Origin: Treponema vincentii
GTDB taxonomy: Bacteria > Spirochaetota > Spirochaetia > Treponematales > Treponemataceae
Assembly: GCF_010365865.1 (NCBI RefSeq)
Contig: NZ_CP048020.1
Span: forward strand, 372,001 to 436,000
Length of the DNA: 64,000 nt
Direction: 5' to 3'
The notes beneath the pieces are model-generated. The model did no database searches. It worked only from the letters and a program-made list of their open reading frames with translations, and was not told the origin of the DNA. Position 1 is the first letter of the stretch; every line of letters begins with the position of its first letter. Below are positions 53,163-60,950 of the stretch, one piece after another. The position numbers and the translations under genes were made by a program.

Positions 53163-53996
53163 TTACGCAATATATCGTGCTTGATATTTTGCAGTATCTA
53201 CTTCAATGTATGACAAAGCTTGTTCCACCGTCATACCCTCATCCGCAAGCGAAGGACTCTTTTTACCGGTTTTGTTGTCGATAAACCGGCACTCGCTGTC
53301 CAGAATGTAGTAGGCATTCGTCATTGCTTCATTATCCTCTGCAACGATATTCTCACCGAAAGAGCCGGCGGTTTTGTGCCGCAGTACAAAGGAATTAAAA
53401 TCGGCTTTAGTAATCAGCAGATCTTCATAATCATTTTTAAGCTGTGTATTCGGCTTCAACACTTGGAAGAGCTTTATTCTGTCAGGCTGTACGGCTTCGT
53501 AAAAGTGGGTAAAATCCTCATGCACATTCAACTTACTGACCACCGTATTTATCTTTAACCGAATACCGTGTGATTTGATTGCAGCGCACAGCTGTTCGTA
53601 TTCGCTTCTTGTAATAACATGCCCCTTACAGCATCTGCCGATTGCTGCATTCGTTCTTTTGTCTAAAGAATCGACACTGATACCGATGCACGATAATAGC
53701 GGATAGATAGCTTCAAATTGCTGCGCATTATGGATGAGATTAAAACCGTTTGTTACGATTGAGCAGTCGAACCCTGCGTGATAAGCATCACGGACAAGCG
53801 GGATGAGTAATGGAGATACGGTCGGCTCTCCGCCGACAAAGTTAATCCTTTGAAAGGAGCCTGTAAGCTTTTTAAGCACAACCATATAATCTTTCCGCGT
53901 TAACGAAAGACTATTGTGCATAAAACAATACCGGCACTTAAAATTGCACGCTGCAGTAAAGTGCCAATTAACAGTGAGACAATGAGTCGTTTGCAT
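53163..53996 (-). CDS. Prokaryotic viperin (radical SAM ddhNTP synthase)
   Basis: A 277-residue radical SAM enzyme. Viperins turn nucleoside triphosphates into 3'-deoxy-3',4'-didehydro chain terminators that block phage RNA synthesis. Start ATG 53996 follows GGAGG by 5 bp; an earlier ATG 54020 lacks this. Motifs matching viperin: TVNWHFTAACNFKCRYCF (CxxxCxxC, Cys17/21/24), QRINFVGGEPTVSPL, CSIVTNGFNL, GISVDSLDKRTNAAIGR, LKINTVVSKLNVHEDF, DRIKLFQVL, AMTNAYYILDSECRFID and SLADEGMTVEQALSYIEVD near the end. The length lacks the N-terminal membrane helix of animal viperin, as expected in bacteria. The next gene is the AT-rich unknown; no nucleotide kinase is nearby. Confidence 0.9.
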   Translation of the reverse strand: MQTTHCLTVNWHFTAACNFKCRYCFMHNSLSLTRKDYMVVLKKLTGSFQRINFVGGEPTVSPLLIPLVRDAYHAGFDCSIVTNGFNLIHNAQQFEAIYPLLSCIGISVDSLDKRTNAAIGRCCKGHVITRSEYEQLCAAIKSHGIRLKINTVVSKLNVHEDFTHFYEAVQPDRIKLFQVLKPNTQLKNDYEDLLITKADFNSFVLRHKTAGSFGENIVAEDNEAMTNAYYILDSECRFIDNKTGKKSPSLADEGMTVEQALSYIEVDTAKYQARYIA

Positions 53997-54061
53997 TTTT
54001 GACCTCCAAAAACATTGCATAACACTACTAACATTGTCTTTGAAATCAAAAATGTATTTTT

Positions 54062-54090
54062 ACTATAGTGATACCGGATGTTTTTGTCAA
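54062..54090 (-). promoter_or_regulatory. Strong sigma-70 promoter of viperin operon
   Basis: On the minus strand TTGACA (54085-54090), a 17-bp spacer and TATAGT (54062-54067) match the consensus with one change in the -10. Transcription would start near 54055, leaving a leader of about 59 bases before the viperin start codon. The leader is AT-rich. Confidence 0.72.
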
Positions 54091-54143
54091 GAATACAATT
54101 TTAAGGCTTACATTTCTTTATGATATAGTTTAAAAATGTATGT

Positions 54144-55102
54144 ATGTACATTGATGCCCATCTCCATCCTGCAGATTATTTTGATATGTGCGCCTCTGTA
54201 GGCGGTGCCGGAAATGTAGACGAACCGTTTGCGTATCCGGCATCGCTTTGCTGTTCGGCGCATGATCATACCGAATATGAACGGCACCGTCGCCTCTTTG
54301 AACGCAATGTATGCGGCGATGCCAATTCTCCTACTACGGGAACAGTCCTATACCAAAGCGAAACTCATTTACAGCCGTCTGCACAACAGCATGTACTCTT
54401 TTCCTTCGGCATCCATCCCCAAAATCCCGTAACCGATGAAGCGGAGTTTTTATACCGCCTTTTGGAAACACGGCAAATCCACGCAATTGGAGAATGCGGA
54501 TTCGATCTTTTTAATGATGAGTATAAACAACTCTTGCCGATGCAGCAAACAGTATGGGATATGCAGTTACGGTGGGCGCAGGAGTTTCAGTTGCCGGTGG
54601 TGATTCATTGCCGGAAAGCGCTGCCGCTCATATTTGATTCGGTACCTCGGCTAAAAAAAAACTGCCGGCGGTTATCTTTCACGGCTGGGGCGGCAGTCCT
54701 CAAGAGGCGTCGGCATTTCTTAAAAAAGGTGTCAACGCCTATTTTTCGCTCGGTAAGGCAGTGCTCCGCGGGCAGAAATCCGTATGTGCAATGGCTGCCT
54801 CATTCGATAGTACCCGCCTCTTAACGGAAACCGACGCCCCGTATATGAGGCTCAAGGCAGAACCCTACTCCCATCCCTACGATATTATTGCCGTTACAAA
54901 GCAGTGTGCAAACCTGCGGTACAACAGAACCGATTCGGTAAAACAAACCGGCTCCGATGCGGTAAAACGGGCATGCGTTATCAAACAGTATGAATCGTGC
55001 GCGACGGCGCTCGAAGAACTCAGCATCGATGAAGCTGCTGTAAAAGAATTCAGCGATATAATTGTACGGAATTTTAATTGTGCATTGGGATTATCTGATT
55101 GA
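54144..55102 (+). pseudogene. tatD: TatD-family metal-dependent DNase/hydrolase, single frameshift
   Basis: A TatD-type TIM-barrel metallohydrolase. First frame (54144 to about 54660): MYIDAHLHPADYF (metal HxH), IHAIGECGFDLFNDEYK, ELPVVIHCRKALPLIFDS-like. After the A9 run at 54653-54661 the homologous sequence continues one frame over: LPAVIFHGWGGSPQEASAFL, LLTETDAPYMRLKAEPYSHPYDIIAVTK, ending at 55102. A tenth A restores the frame; about 319 residues then, longer than usual TatD because of an insertion of about 50 residues after the first motif. It is divergent from the viperin gene. Confidence 0.82.
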
Positions 55103-55121
55103 ACGAATAGAGGGAAGAAAA

Positions 55122-55193
55122 AGGCGCCGATCAGAATCGAACTGATGAATGAAGGTTTTGCAGACCTCTCCCTTACCACTTGGGCACGGCGCC
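55122..55193 (-). tRNA. tRNA-Cys (anticodon GCA)
   Basis: On the minus strand GGCGCCG pairs with CGGCGCC as a 7-bp acceptor stem, with U as the discriminator base, as expected for Cys. The anticodon arm is GAGGT-CTGCAAA-ACCTT, giving GCA; the T arm ATCAG-TTCGATT-CTGAT is normal. The D stem is 3 bp (CCC/GGG). The CCA end is not encoded. It follows the broken tatD gene on the other strand. Confidence 0.94.
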
Positions 55194-55243
55194 GATGATG
55201 GTGCTACTATAGCAGAAACCGATATCTTATGCAAGAGGTTCGT

Positions 55244-55392
55244 CAGGGCAAACACATCAGTCTGTGTTTAAATAACCCCGCAGAAAAAATAAGGTTGCTC
55301 AACTAGAGTTGAATTACTTCGCGGTTCGAATGGTTTCACAGCTTCATTTTTTCTGCGATTTTTTATCTTCTCTGCCTGATGCATTTGCCCTG
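55244..55392 (+). repeat. Structured repeat copy C (nested inverted repeats, partly decayed)
   Basis: Outer arms CAGGGCAAACACATCAG (55244-55260) and CTGATGCATTTGCCCTG (55376-55392) pair with two mismatches. Inner arms CGCAGAAAAAAT and ATTTTTTCTGCG pair perfectly over 12 bp, and the top is less well paired. The shared joint TAACCCCG is present (55273-55280). A partial second module follows (GTGCGAAATTTC ... GAAATTCG), up to about 55455. It lies between tRNA-Cys and the FIST gene. Confidence 0.8.
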
Positions 55393-55566
55393 TTGCCGAA
55401 AAAATGTGCGAAATTTCCTTAGGGACATATTGTTTCGTATCGTGAAATTCGATTTTTGATATACAGAACCAGCTCTTTTTATTTTCATTGACAGGTGAAA
55501 ATTCTGCTCCTATCATAAAATTATAAGGTTTTATAAAAACTTTTTAATCTTTAATAGGAGGCGTTT

Positions 55567-56736
55567 ATGTTAAAAGTACAAACTGCGAGCAGCAATACTC
55601 CAGATGCAGCTCTGGCAGGCAAGGAATGCGCACAAAAAATAAAGCATGCGCTACACGATCCGAAGCTTGTGTTTGTATACAGCGGTGTGTCGTATAACCA
55701 GCAGGCTTTGTTAAAAGCGATTGGTGAAGAACTTCCGGGTGTACCGTTAATCGGAAATACATCATTTTCCGGTGTCGTTACGCAGGACGGTTTTGTAACC
55801 GGCGAAAAAGGCTATGTCGGAATGATGGCGCTGTCCGGTACCGATTTGACGGTCGGAACGGCAGGGATGGCAAAAAGCGGAACTGCCCGCGAAACGGGGC
55901 GAAACCTTGCAAAACAGGCTCTCGCTGCCGCCGGTAAACAGGAAGCGCCTGCATATATGTACATGGTCGCTCCTCCGGGCGAAGAAGAATACTATCTAAA
56001 AGGTGTTTCCGATGTCGTAGGCAGAGTACCTCTTTTTGGCGGCAGTGCGGCCGATAACACGCTTGCAGGTGAATGGAAACTTTTTACAGACAAAACGATA
56101 ACCGGTGAAGGTGCGGCTGTTGCCTTTTTCTATACAAAAGCCGGTTTCGCAAACAAATATACCGGCGGCTACAAAGAGACCGGTAAATACGGTGTCATCA
56201 CCAAAGTAGCAAAAGAACGGACACTTGTGGAAATCAACGGAAAGCCGGCCATTGAGCAGTACCGCGAGTGGACGGGAGCAAGCGCAAAAGACACGGAGGG
56301 AGGTAATCTGCTGGTGCGTTCAATCACAAACCCCCTTGGTGTAAAAGATCCCTTAGGTGATTTGATTGCGGTACGCCATCCGATGAACGGCAATGATGAC
56401 GGTTCAATCGCGGTAGGAAACAATTTGGCAATCGGAACAGCGATCGCGCTCCTCGAAAGCGATACCGATGGTTTAATAAAAGCCGTAAGTACAGCTCTTG
56501 CCGACTTAAAGGCAAAGATGAAAGTACCGGTAGCCGGTTTCCACTTGGTTCACTGCGGCGGCAGACGGATCGGTATCGGCGACCGAATAAACGAATTGAC
56601 AGCGGCAATTAAAAAAGAAGTGGGGGCAATTCCGTTTATCGTTGAATTTACATTCGGCGAATACGGCTACGAAGACGACGGACGCAATACGTGTGGCGGT
56701 CTTATGCTGTCCTTTACGGCGTTCGGCGAAAAGTAA
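55567..56736 (+). CDS. FIST-domain protein (FIST_N and FIST_C), putative sensor or ligand-binding
   Basis: A 389-residue soluble protein matching FIST_N (HDPKLVFVYSGVSYNQQALLKAIGEELPGVPLIGNTSFSG) and FIST_C (LGVKDPLGDLIAVRHP...LHLVHCGGRRIGIGDRINELTAAIKK). FIST domains are thought to bind small ligands such as amino acids and often sit next to signalling domains; none is fused here. A strong site AGGAGG lies 5 bp before ATG 55567. Followed by an aldehyde dehydrogenase gene 21 bp on. Confidence 0.86.
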   Translation: MLKVQTASSNTPDAALAGKECAQKIKHALHDPKLVFVYSGVSYNQQALLKAIGEELPGVPLIGNTSFSGVVTQDGFVTGEKGYVGMMALSGTDLTVGTAGMAKSGTARETGRNLAKQALAAAGKQEAPAYMYMVAPPGEEEYYLKGVSDVVGRVPLFGGSAADNTLAGEWKLFTDKTITGEGAAVAFFYTKAGFANKYTGGYKETGKYGVITKVAKERTLVEINGKPAIEQYREWTGASAKDTEGGNLLVRSITNPLGVKDPLGDLIAVRHPMNGNDDGSIAVGNNLAIGTAIALLESDTDGLIKAVSTALADLKAKMKVPVAGFHLVHCGGRRIGIGDRINELTAAIKKEVGAIPFIVEFTFGEYGYEDDGRNTCGGLMLSFTAFGEK

Positions 56737-56757
56737 GCTAACAAGAGGTATACTATT

Positions 56758-58194
56758 ATGAAGATGATTATCAACGGAAAAAAGACGGACAGCACGAGCG
56801 GCCAAACTTTTGACGTAATCGCGCCTGCAACCGGTAAAGTAATTGACAGCGTGCCGCGTGCCAACGAAAAAGATTTGGATTTGGCAATTACGGCCGCAGT
56901 GCGTGGGCAAAAAGAATGGGCAAAAGTGCCTGTGTTTAAACGCGCCGAAGTGCTGTATAAATTCCTGAGTTTGGTACAAAATGCGCATGAAGATTTGGCT
57001 CGACTTTTATCGAGCGAGAACGGAAAGCCCATAACCGAAGCGCGCGCCGAAATCGGAAATGTTACGATCGGCTTTAGCGGATTTATTGAACGGGCAAAGC
57101 ATTTTTACGGTACGATTATTCCGCAGGGAACGGAAGCTGGGCAGCAGACAACAATGCAGATGGTGCTCAGAGAACCGATTGGTGTTGTCGTATGTATCAT
57201 CCCCTTCAATTTCCCGTGTGATCTATTCGATCAAAAAGTCGCTCCCGCATTGATGATGGGCAACTCTGCGCTTGTACTACCTTCATCAGATAACCCGTTG
57301 ACACTGATGCGCCTGACCGAGCTGCTTGTTCAAGCAGGTGTACCTGACGGCGCCATCCAATGCGTTACGGCTCCCGGATCCGTCAAAAGCTATGCCATTT
57401 CCGACAAGCGGGTCGGCTTGGTTACGCTGACGGGAAGCACGGAAGTCGGTATCGATTCTGCAATAAAGGCTGCAGCAAATCTTACGCATACGGCCTTGGA
57501 GCTTGGTGGGAACGATGCATTTATTGTGCTGGATGATGGCGATGTCGATTTAGCAGTCGAAGAACTCGTATGGGGACGCATGTACAATACCGGGCAGGTA
57601 TGCTGTGCAAGCAAGCGTTTTATCATTCACAACTCGCTGAAAGAAGAGTTTGCGAAAAAGGCCGTTGCCAGAATAAAGCAGCTGAAATTCGGTGACCCTG
57701 CCGAAGAAGATACGAAAATTGCCTGTCTTATCAGCGAAAAAGCAGCAATACAGGTTGAAAAACAAGTGCAAAAAACAGTCGAACAGGGCGGAAAAATTAT
57801 ACTGGGCGGAAAGCGCAATGGTGCTTTTTACGAACCAACCGTCATTGTAGATGTCCCCAAAACTGCTGAGGTTGCAAAAGATATGGAAATATTCGGGACT
57901 GTTGTACCGATTATCGGATTCGACACCGACGACGAAGCAATTAAAATTGCCAACAATTCCATATTCGGCTTGTCGAGCTGCGTATTTTCGCGCAGCCAAA
58001 AACGCGCATTTAAAGTTGCGAATGCGATGGAAGCAGGCGAAGCGGTTATCAACGGCGCAAGTTTTTATCGCTCGTTTGAAATGCCCTTTGGCGGTTGGAA
58101 ACACAGCGGTATCGGCACGGAAGGCGTTATGTCTACGTTCAATGAAATGACGAAGGTAAAAACAGTTGTATTAAAAAATATTATTGAAGCATAA
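56758..58194 (+). CDS. NAD(P)-dependent aldehyde dehydrogenase (ALDH superfamily)
   Basis: A 478-residue enzyme oxidising an aldehyde to the acid. Catalytic Glu in TALELGGNDAFIVLDD and catalytic Cys in YNTGQVCCASKRFIIH; conserved PFNFPCDLFDQKVAPALMMGN and GSTEVGID. Closest in character to succinate-semialdehyde or lactaldehyde dehydrogenases; the substrate is not decided. It shares direction with the FIST gene (21-bp gap) and is convergent with an IclR regulator that may control it. Confidence 0.87.
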   Translation: MKMIINGKKTDSTSGQTFDVIAPATGKVIDSVPRANEKDLDLAITAAVRGQKEWAKVPVFKRAEVLYKFLSLVQNAHEDLARLLSSENGKPITEARAEIGNVTIGFSGFIERAKHFYGTIIPQGTEAGQQTTMQMVLREPIGVVVCIIPFNFPCDLFDQKVAPALMMGNSALVLPSSDNPLTLMRLTELLVQAGVPDGAIQCVTAPGSVKSYAISDKRVGLVTLTGSTEVGIDSAIKAAANLTHTALELGGNDAFIVLDDGDVDLAVEELVWGRMYNTGQVCCASKRFIIHNSLKEEFAKKAVARIKQLKFGDPAEEDTKIACLISEKAAIQVEKQVQKTVEQGGKIILGGKRNGAFYEPTVIVDVPKTAEVAKDMEIFGTVVPIIGFDTDDEAIKIANNSIFGLSSCVFSRSQKRAFKVANAMEAGEAVINGASFYRSFEMPFGGWKHSGIGTEGVMSTFNEMTKVKTVVLKNIIEA

Positions 58195-58202
58195 AAAGCT
58201 TT

Positions 58203-58243
58203 AAAAGGCGCTTTCGAGAAAAAATACTCGGGAGCGCTTTTTT
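58203..58243. terminator. Bidirectional-type terminator between ALDH and IclR genes
   Basis: AAAAGGCGCTTTCGAG (58203-58218) pairs with CTCGGGAGCGCTTTT (58227-58241), giving a stem of about 14 bp with two small imperfections, followed by TTTTTT. A-run on the other side suits both strands. Confidence 0.85.
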
Positions 58244-58270
58244 TATGCCCGCAAGCAAAATGAAGCGTTT

Positions 58271-59035
58271 CTACAGCACATAGCCCATATTTTGAGAAAT
58301 CTCTGCAGCAGTCTGCTTTAAATATTCCGCTATTTCCGGAATGCGTGCATCGGTGAGTATGCTCGTGTTACCGCTCGCGCTTATTGCCGCAATTATATCA
58401 CCCCGATAATCATAGACCGGTGCTCCAATACAGCGGTGTCCGGTTTCGAATTCTTCGTTATCGATTGCCCACCCTTGTTGCCTAACCGTATCGATTTCTT
58501 TTTGTAACGCTTCAATCGTCGTGATCGTATTGTGGGTAAAGCGGGTAAATTCGGTTTGCCCCATAATAGAGCGGAGCTGTGTATTTGAAAAATTCGCTAA
58601 AAGGCACTTGCCGAGCGAAGAACAGTATGCAGGCATCCGTAGCCCTATTTGTGAATACAATTTGATATTTGAAAATATATCCATTTTTTCGATATAAACT
58701 ACTTTATCACCTTCCAAAACTCCCAAATGAGATGTAAGCCCAAACTTTGCCGTAATCTGCGCAATATACGGGCGCACTTCAGTTTGTAATTGTAAACTGT
58801 CGATATAATAGCTTGCCGCTTCGATAAGTTTTAATCCGATTTTATAGGTACCGTCTTCGTTCTTTTTTAAATACCCTCGTTTAAGTAGTGTCGAAATAAT
58901 GCGATATGCCGTACTTTTATGCAGGCCGGTTTTTTCGGCAATTTCCGTCAAGACGGCAGAATTTTTACTTGTCGCTACCGCTTCGATGATATCAAATGCC
59001 CGTTCAATAGACTGAACACCGCGCTCATCTGCCAT
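58271..59035 (-). CDS. IclR-family transcription regulator
   Basis: A 254-residue regulator with an N-terminal winged helix (ERAFDIIEAVATSKNSAVLTEIAEKTGLHKSTAYRIISTLLKRGYLKK) and a C-terminal IclR effector domain (GLTSHLGVLEGDKVVYIEKMD, PAYCSSLGKCLLANFS, GHRCIGAPVYDYRGDIIAAISASG). It is convergent with the aldehyde dehydrogenase and may sense its substrate. Its start is followed by a short gap to the pseudouridine synthase gene. Confidence 0.88.
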   Translation of the reverse strand: MADERGVQSIERAFDIIEAVATSKNSAVLTEIAEKTGLHKSTAYRIISTLLKRGYLKKNEDGTYKIGLKLIEAASYYIDSLQLQTEVRPYIAQITAKFGLTSHLGVLEGDKVVYIEKMDIFSNIKLYSQIGLRMPAYCSSLGKCLLANFSNTQLRSIMGQTEFTRFTHNTITTIEALQKEIDTVRQQGWAIDNEEFETGHRCIGAPVYDYRGDIIAAISASGNTSILTDARIPEIAEYLKQTAAEISQNMGYVL

Positions 59036-59076
59036 GGCATACCTCCGTTAAATTTTTCAACAACTGTAACACTCTC

Positions 59077-59817
59077 CTATAACTTTTGAAGCTGATGCAC
59101 CGTACTCTTAAAATCCTTCGCGTATTCAGCAGTAAAGGAGAAAGGCTCGCTCGTCCGCGGATGCCTTCCTTCAAGCTGATAGGCATGAAGTGCAAGCCGC
59201 CGGATAAGTGGCTGTTCCGTATACACATCACCGCGCCATCGCTGTTTGAGTTCGGAAAGGAGTACCGGCTTACCGCTGCCGTATAGCGAATCGCAGACAA
59301 TCGGGTAACCGGCGGCTGCAAGGTGCGCCCTAATCTGATGAGTTCTGCCGGTAACGGGGCGAGCCTCAAGCAGAGAGAATTGCCGGAACGTTTCCAGTAC
59401 CGTAAAATGCGTTATCGCTTCCTTGCCGCGCCGTTTATCGACAACGGTACGGTGCAGCGCATCTCCGTCGACGCGCAGCGGCAGGTCAACAGTAAATTGT
59501 TCTTCCGGTACCCGCCCGTGAATCAGCAGCCGGTATGTTTTTTTTATCTCCCTCTCTTGAAATGCGGTATTCAAGGTACGGTGCGCCTCCGCATTGAGGG
59601 CATAGAGCAAAATACCGGAGGTGTCTTTATCAATCCGGTGTACCGCATAGAGTTTTTGACACAACGGCGCAATCTGCGGCAGCTCTTTTTGAATGAGCAG
59701 GTCGAGCCGCGGAGCTTCAATATCCCAACGGTCGGCAGCAACTAAAAGACCGGCGGCTTTATTCACCGCAATCATATCCTCATCGGCATAAATCAGCGTA
59801 AAGGGAGTTTTTTTCAT
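59077..59817 (-). CDS. RluA-family pseudouridine synthase
   Basis: Modifies uridine in rRNA or tRNA. About 246 residues from ATG 59817, chosen because GAGG lies 7 bp before it; the frame extends a little further. Catalytic motif KLYAVHRIDKDTSGILLYALN (Asp) and ITHFTVLETF, RPVTGRTHQIRAHLAAAGYPIVCDSLYG. Its start codon overlaps the stop of the preceding gene by one base (TGATG), coupling translation. The exact target position is not decided. Confidence 0.87.
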   Translation of the reverse strand: MKKTPFTLIYADEDMIAVNKAAGLLVAADRWDIEAPRLDLLIQKELPQIAPLCQKLYAVHRIDKDTSGILLYALNAEAHRTLNTAFQEREIKKTYRLLIHGRVPEEQFTVDLPLRVDGDALHRTVVDKRRGKEAITHFTVLETFRQFSLLEARPVTGRTHQIRAHLAAAGYPIVCDSLYGSGKPVLLSELKQRWRGDVYTEQPLIRRLALHAYQLEGRHPRTSEPFSFTAEYAKDFKSTVHQLQKL

Positions 59818-60710
59818 CAAGCATTCCTCAATTTTAAAAATCGGATTAATTCCGCGTAGCTTTCGCAATCGGGTAAAATGGAAGGCGTGCCGTATTCGGG
59901 AGAGATTAATACGTGGGCATCAAGCGCCTGCAAAAAAAACGCAGGGTATTCGGCTTCGGGGATATGAGGGAAGAGGTACCAACCTTTTTGTGTCCACACG
60001 CTGGGAATGAGGCGTTCCGCTTCGGCTTTCCGGTTGAGCGCCGCCTGACGTTTCTTTACTATTGTATGGCTTACCCTTGCGCAGCGTCCTGCTGCCTCAG
60101 AATGATGTCCGTCTTCGATTTTAATTTCTTTGAGTTGAAGTTCTTCCATCTTATGTTTCAAATCGAAAAAAGCTCGCGCAAGGCTGTACGCAAGCGGCGG
60201 GAACAGCACATCGGAAGGCGGCAAGCGTTCTTCAAACCGGCTGCCGGCAGCGATAATGCCGCACGGTACCGGATAGGCGGGCGTTACCAACATGATACTA
60301 TCGGCTATCGGCTCTTGAGAAGCGGAAGCGGGATCGATATCTAAAAACGGCCGCCATACCGGCAGCGGCTGTCTCGTACCGTTTTGACCGGCCGGCATCG
60401 CAGAAGCGGCTATCCGTTCCGCCTTACCCTGCGTTTCATACCAGCGGATAACGGGATAATCCGGTAGCAGGGCTTCCAACGCACGCCGTAGTTGAACATC
60501 GGCCTTGGTCGGCAAAAAGCCGGTGAGTCCCTTATCCAGAAATTGCTTACAAACCAGATTTGCCTGTCCCGTTCTTCTGCCTAAAATTGCTTTTCCGCCG
60601 TCAAGCCACAGGTCAAGCAGCCGGACATTCTTTTCCGTGTATAAATAGTAACCGCGGGCGCGCCGAACATTTCCGTACCGCTTGCGGATTTCAGTATAGA
60701 TATCGATCAT
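59817..60710 (-). CDS. Protein resembling a shortened PLP aminotransferase, function unknown
   Basis: About 297 residues from ATG 60710 (a start further upstream at 60788 is possible but would add a hydrophobic lead). Near its N terminus NVRRARGYYLYTEKNVRLLDLWLDGGKAILGR closely mirrors the opening of class III aminotransferases ('vraeGvylyDe.Gkr.lDl..G...ilGh'). No PLP-binding Lys motif (such as 'aDEVqtG' or 'gKalgGG') is seen, so the catalytic core is missing or much altered. It lies directly upstream of and coupled to the RluA gene. A structural or lost-activity descendant is inferred. Confidence 0.6.
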   Translation of the reverse strand: MIDIYTEIRKRYGNVRRARGYYLYTEKNVRLLDLWLDGGKAILGRRTGQANLVCKQFLDKGLTGFLPTKADVQLRRALEALLPDYPVIRWYETQGKAERIAASAMPAGQNGTRQPLPVWRPFLDIDPASASQEPIADSIMLVTPAYPVPCGIIAAGSRFEERLPPSDVLFPPLAYSLARAFFDLKHKMEELQLKEIKIEDGHHSEAAGRCARVSHTIVKKRQAALNRKAEAERLIPSVWTQKGWYLFPHIPEAEYPAFFLQALDAHVLISPEYGTPSILPDCESYAELIRFLKLRNA

Positions 60711-60798
60711 TGGAAAGCTATCATCGCATAACGGCAAAAAAACTACAAGGTATATGCCTACAAAATAGGGATATGTCAGGGGTACCATTCATTATCTC

Positions 60799-60946
60799 AG
60801 GATAAACGCATTAGGCCGCTTTTTTTAATACTCCCGCAGAAAAATTGAAACCATTCGACCAGAGTTGAACCTCTTCGCGGTTCAAATGGTCTCACAGTCT
60901 CAATTTTTCCGCGGTTTTTATCTACTCTACCTGATGCGTTTACCCT
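60799..60946 (+). repeat. Structured repeat copy D (nested inverted repeats)
   Basis: Outer arms AGGATAAACGCATTAGGC (60799-60816) and ACCTGATGCGTTTACCCT (60929-60946) pair with G-T pairs and one mismatch, close in sequence to copy A. Inner arms CGCAGAAAAATTGA and TCAATTTTTCCGCG pair with one mismatch. At the top GACCA/TGGTC and TTGAACC/GGTTCAA pair, while copy A has TTGAATC/GATTCAA: a compensated change. It lies between two minus-strand genes. Confidence 0.86.
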
Positions 60947-60950
60947 GTCA

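Noticed and set aside
29676-60946. CRISPR array
   Set aside because: The repeats are single dispersed copies kilobases apart, each a long inverted repeat; there are no spacers and no cas genes.
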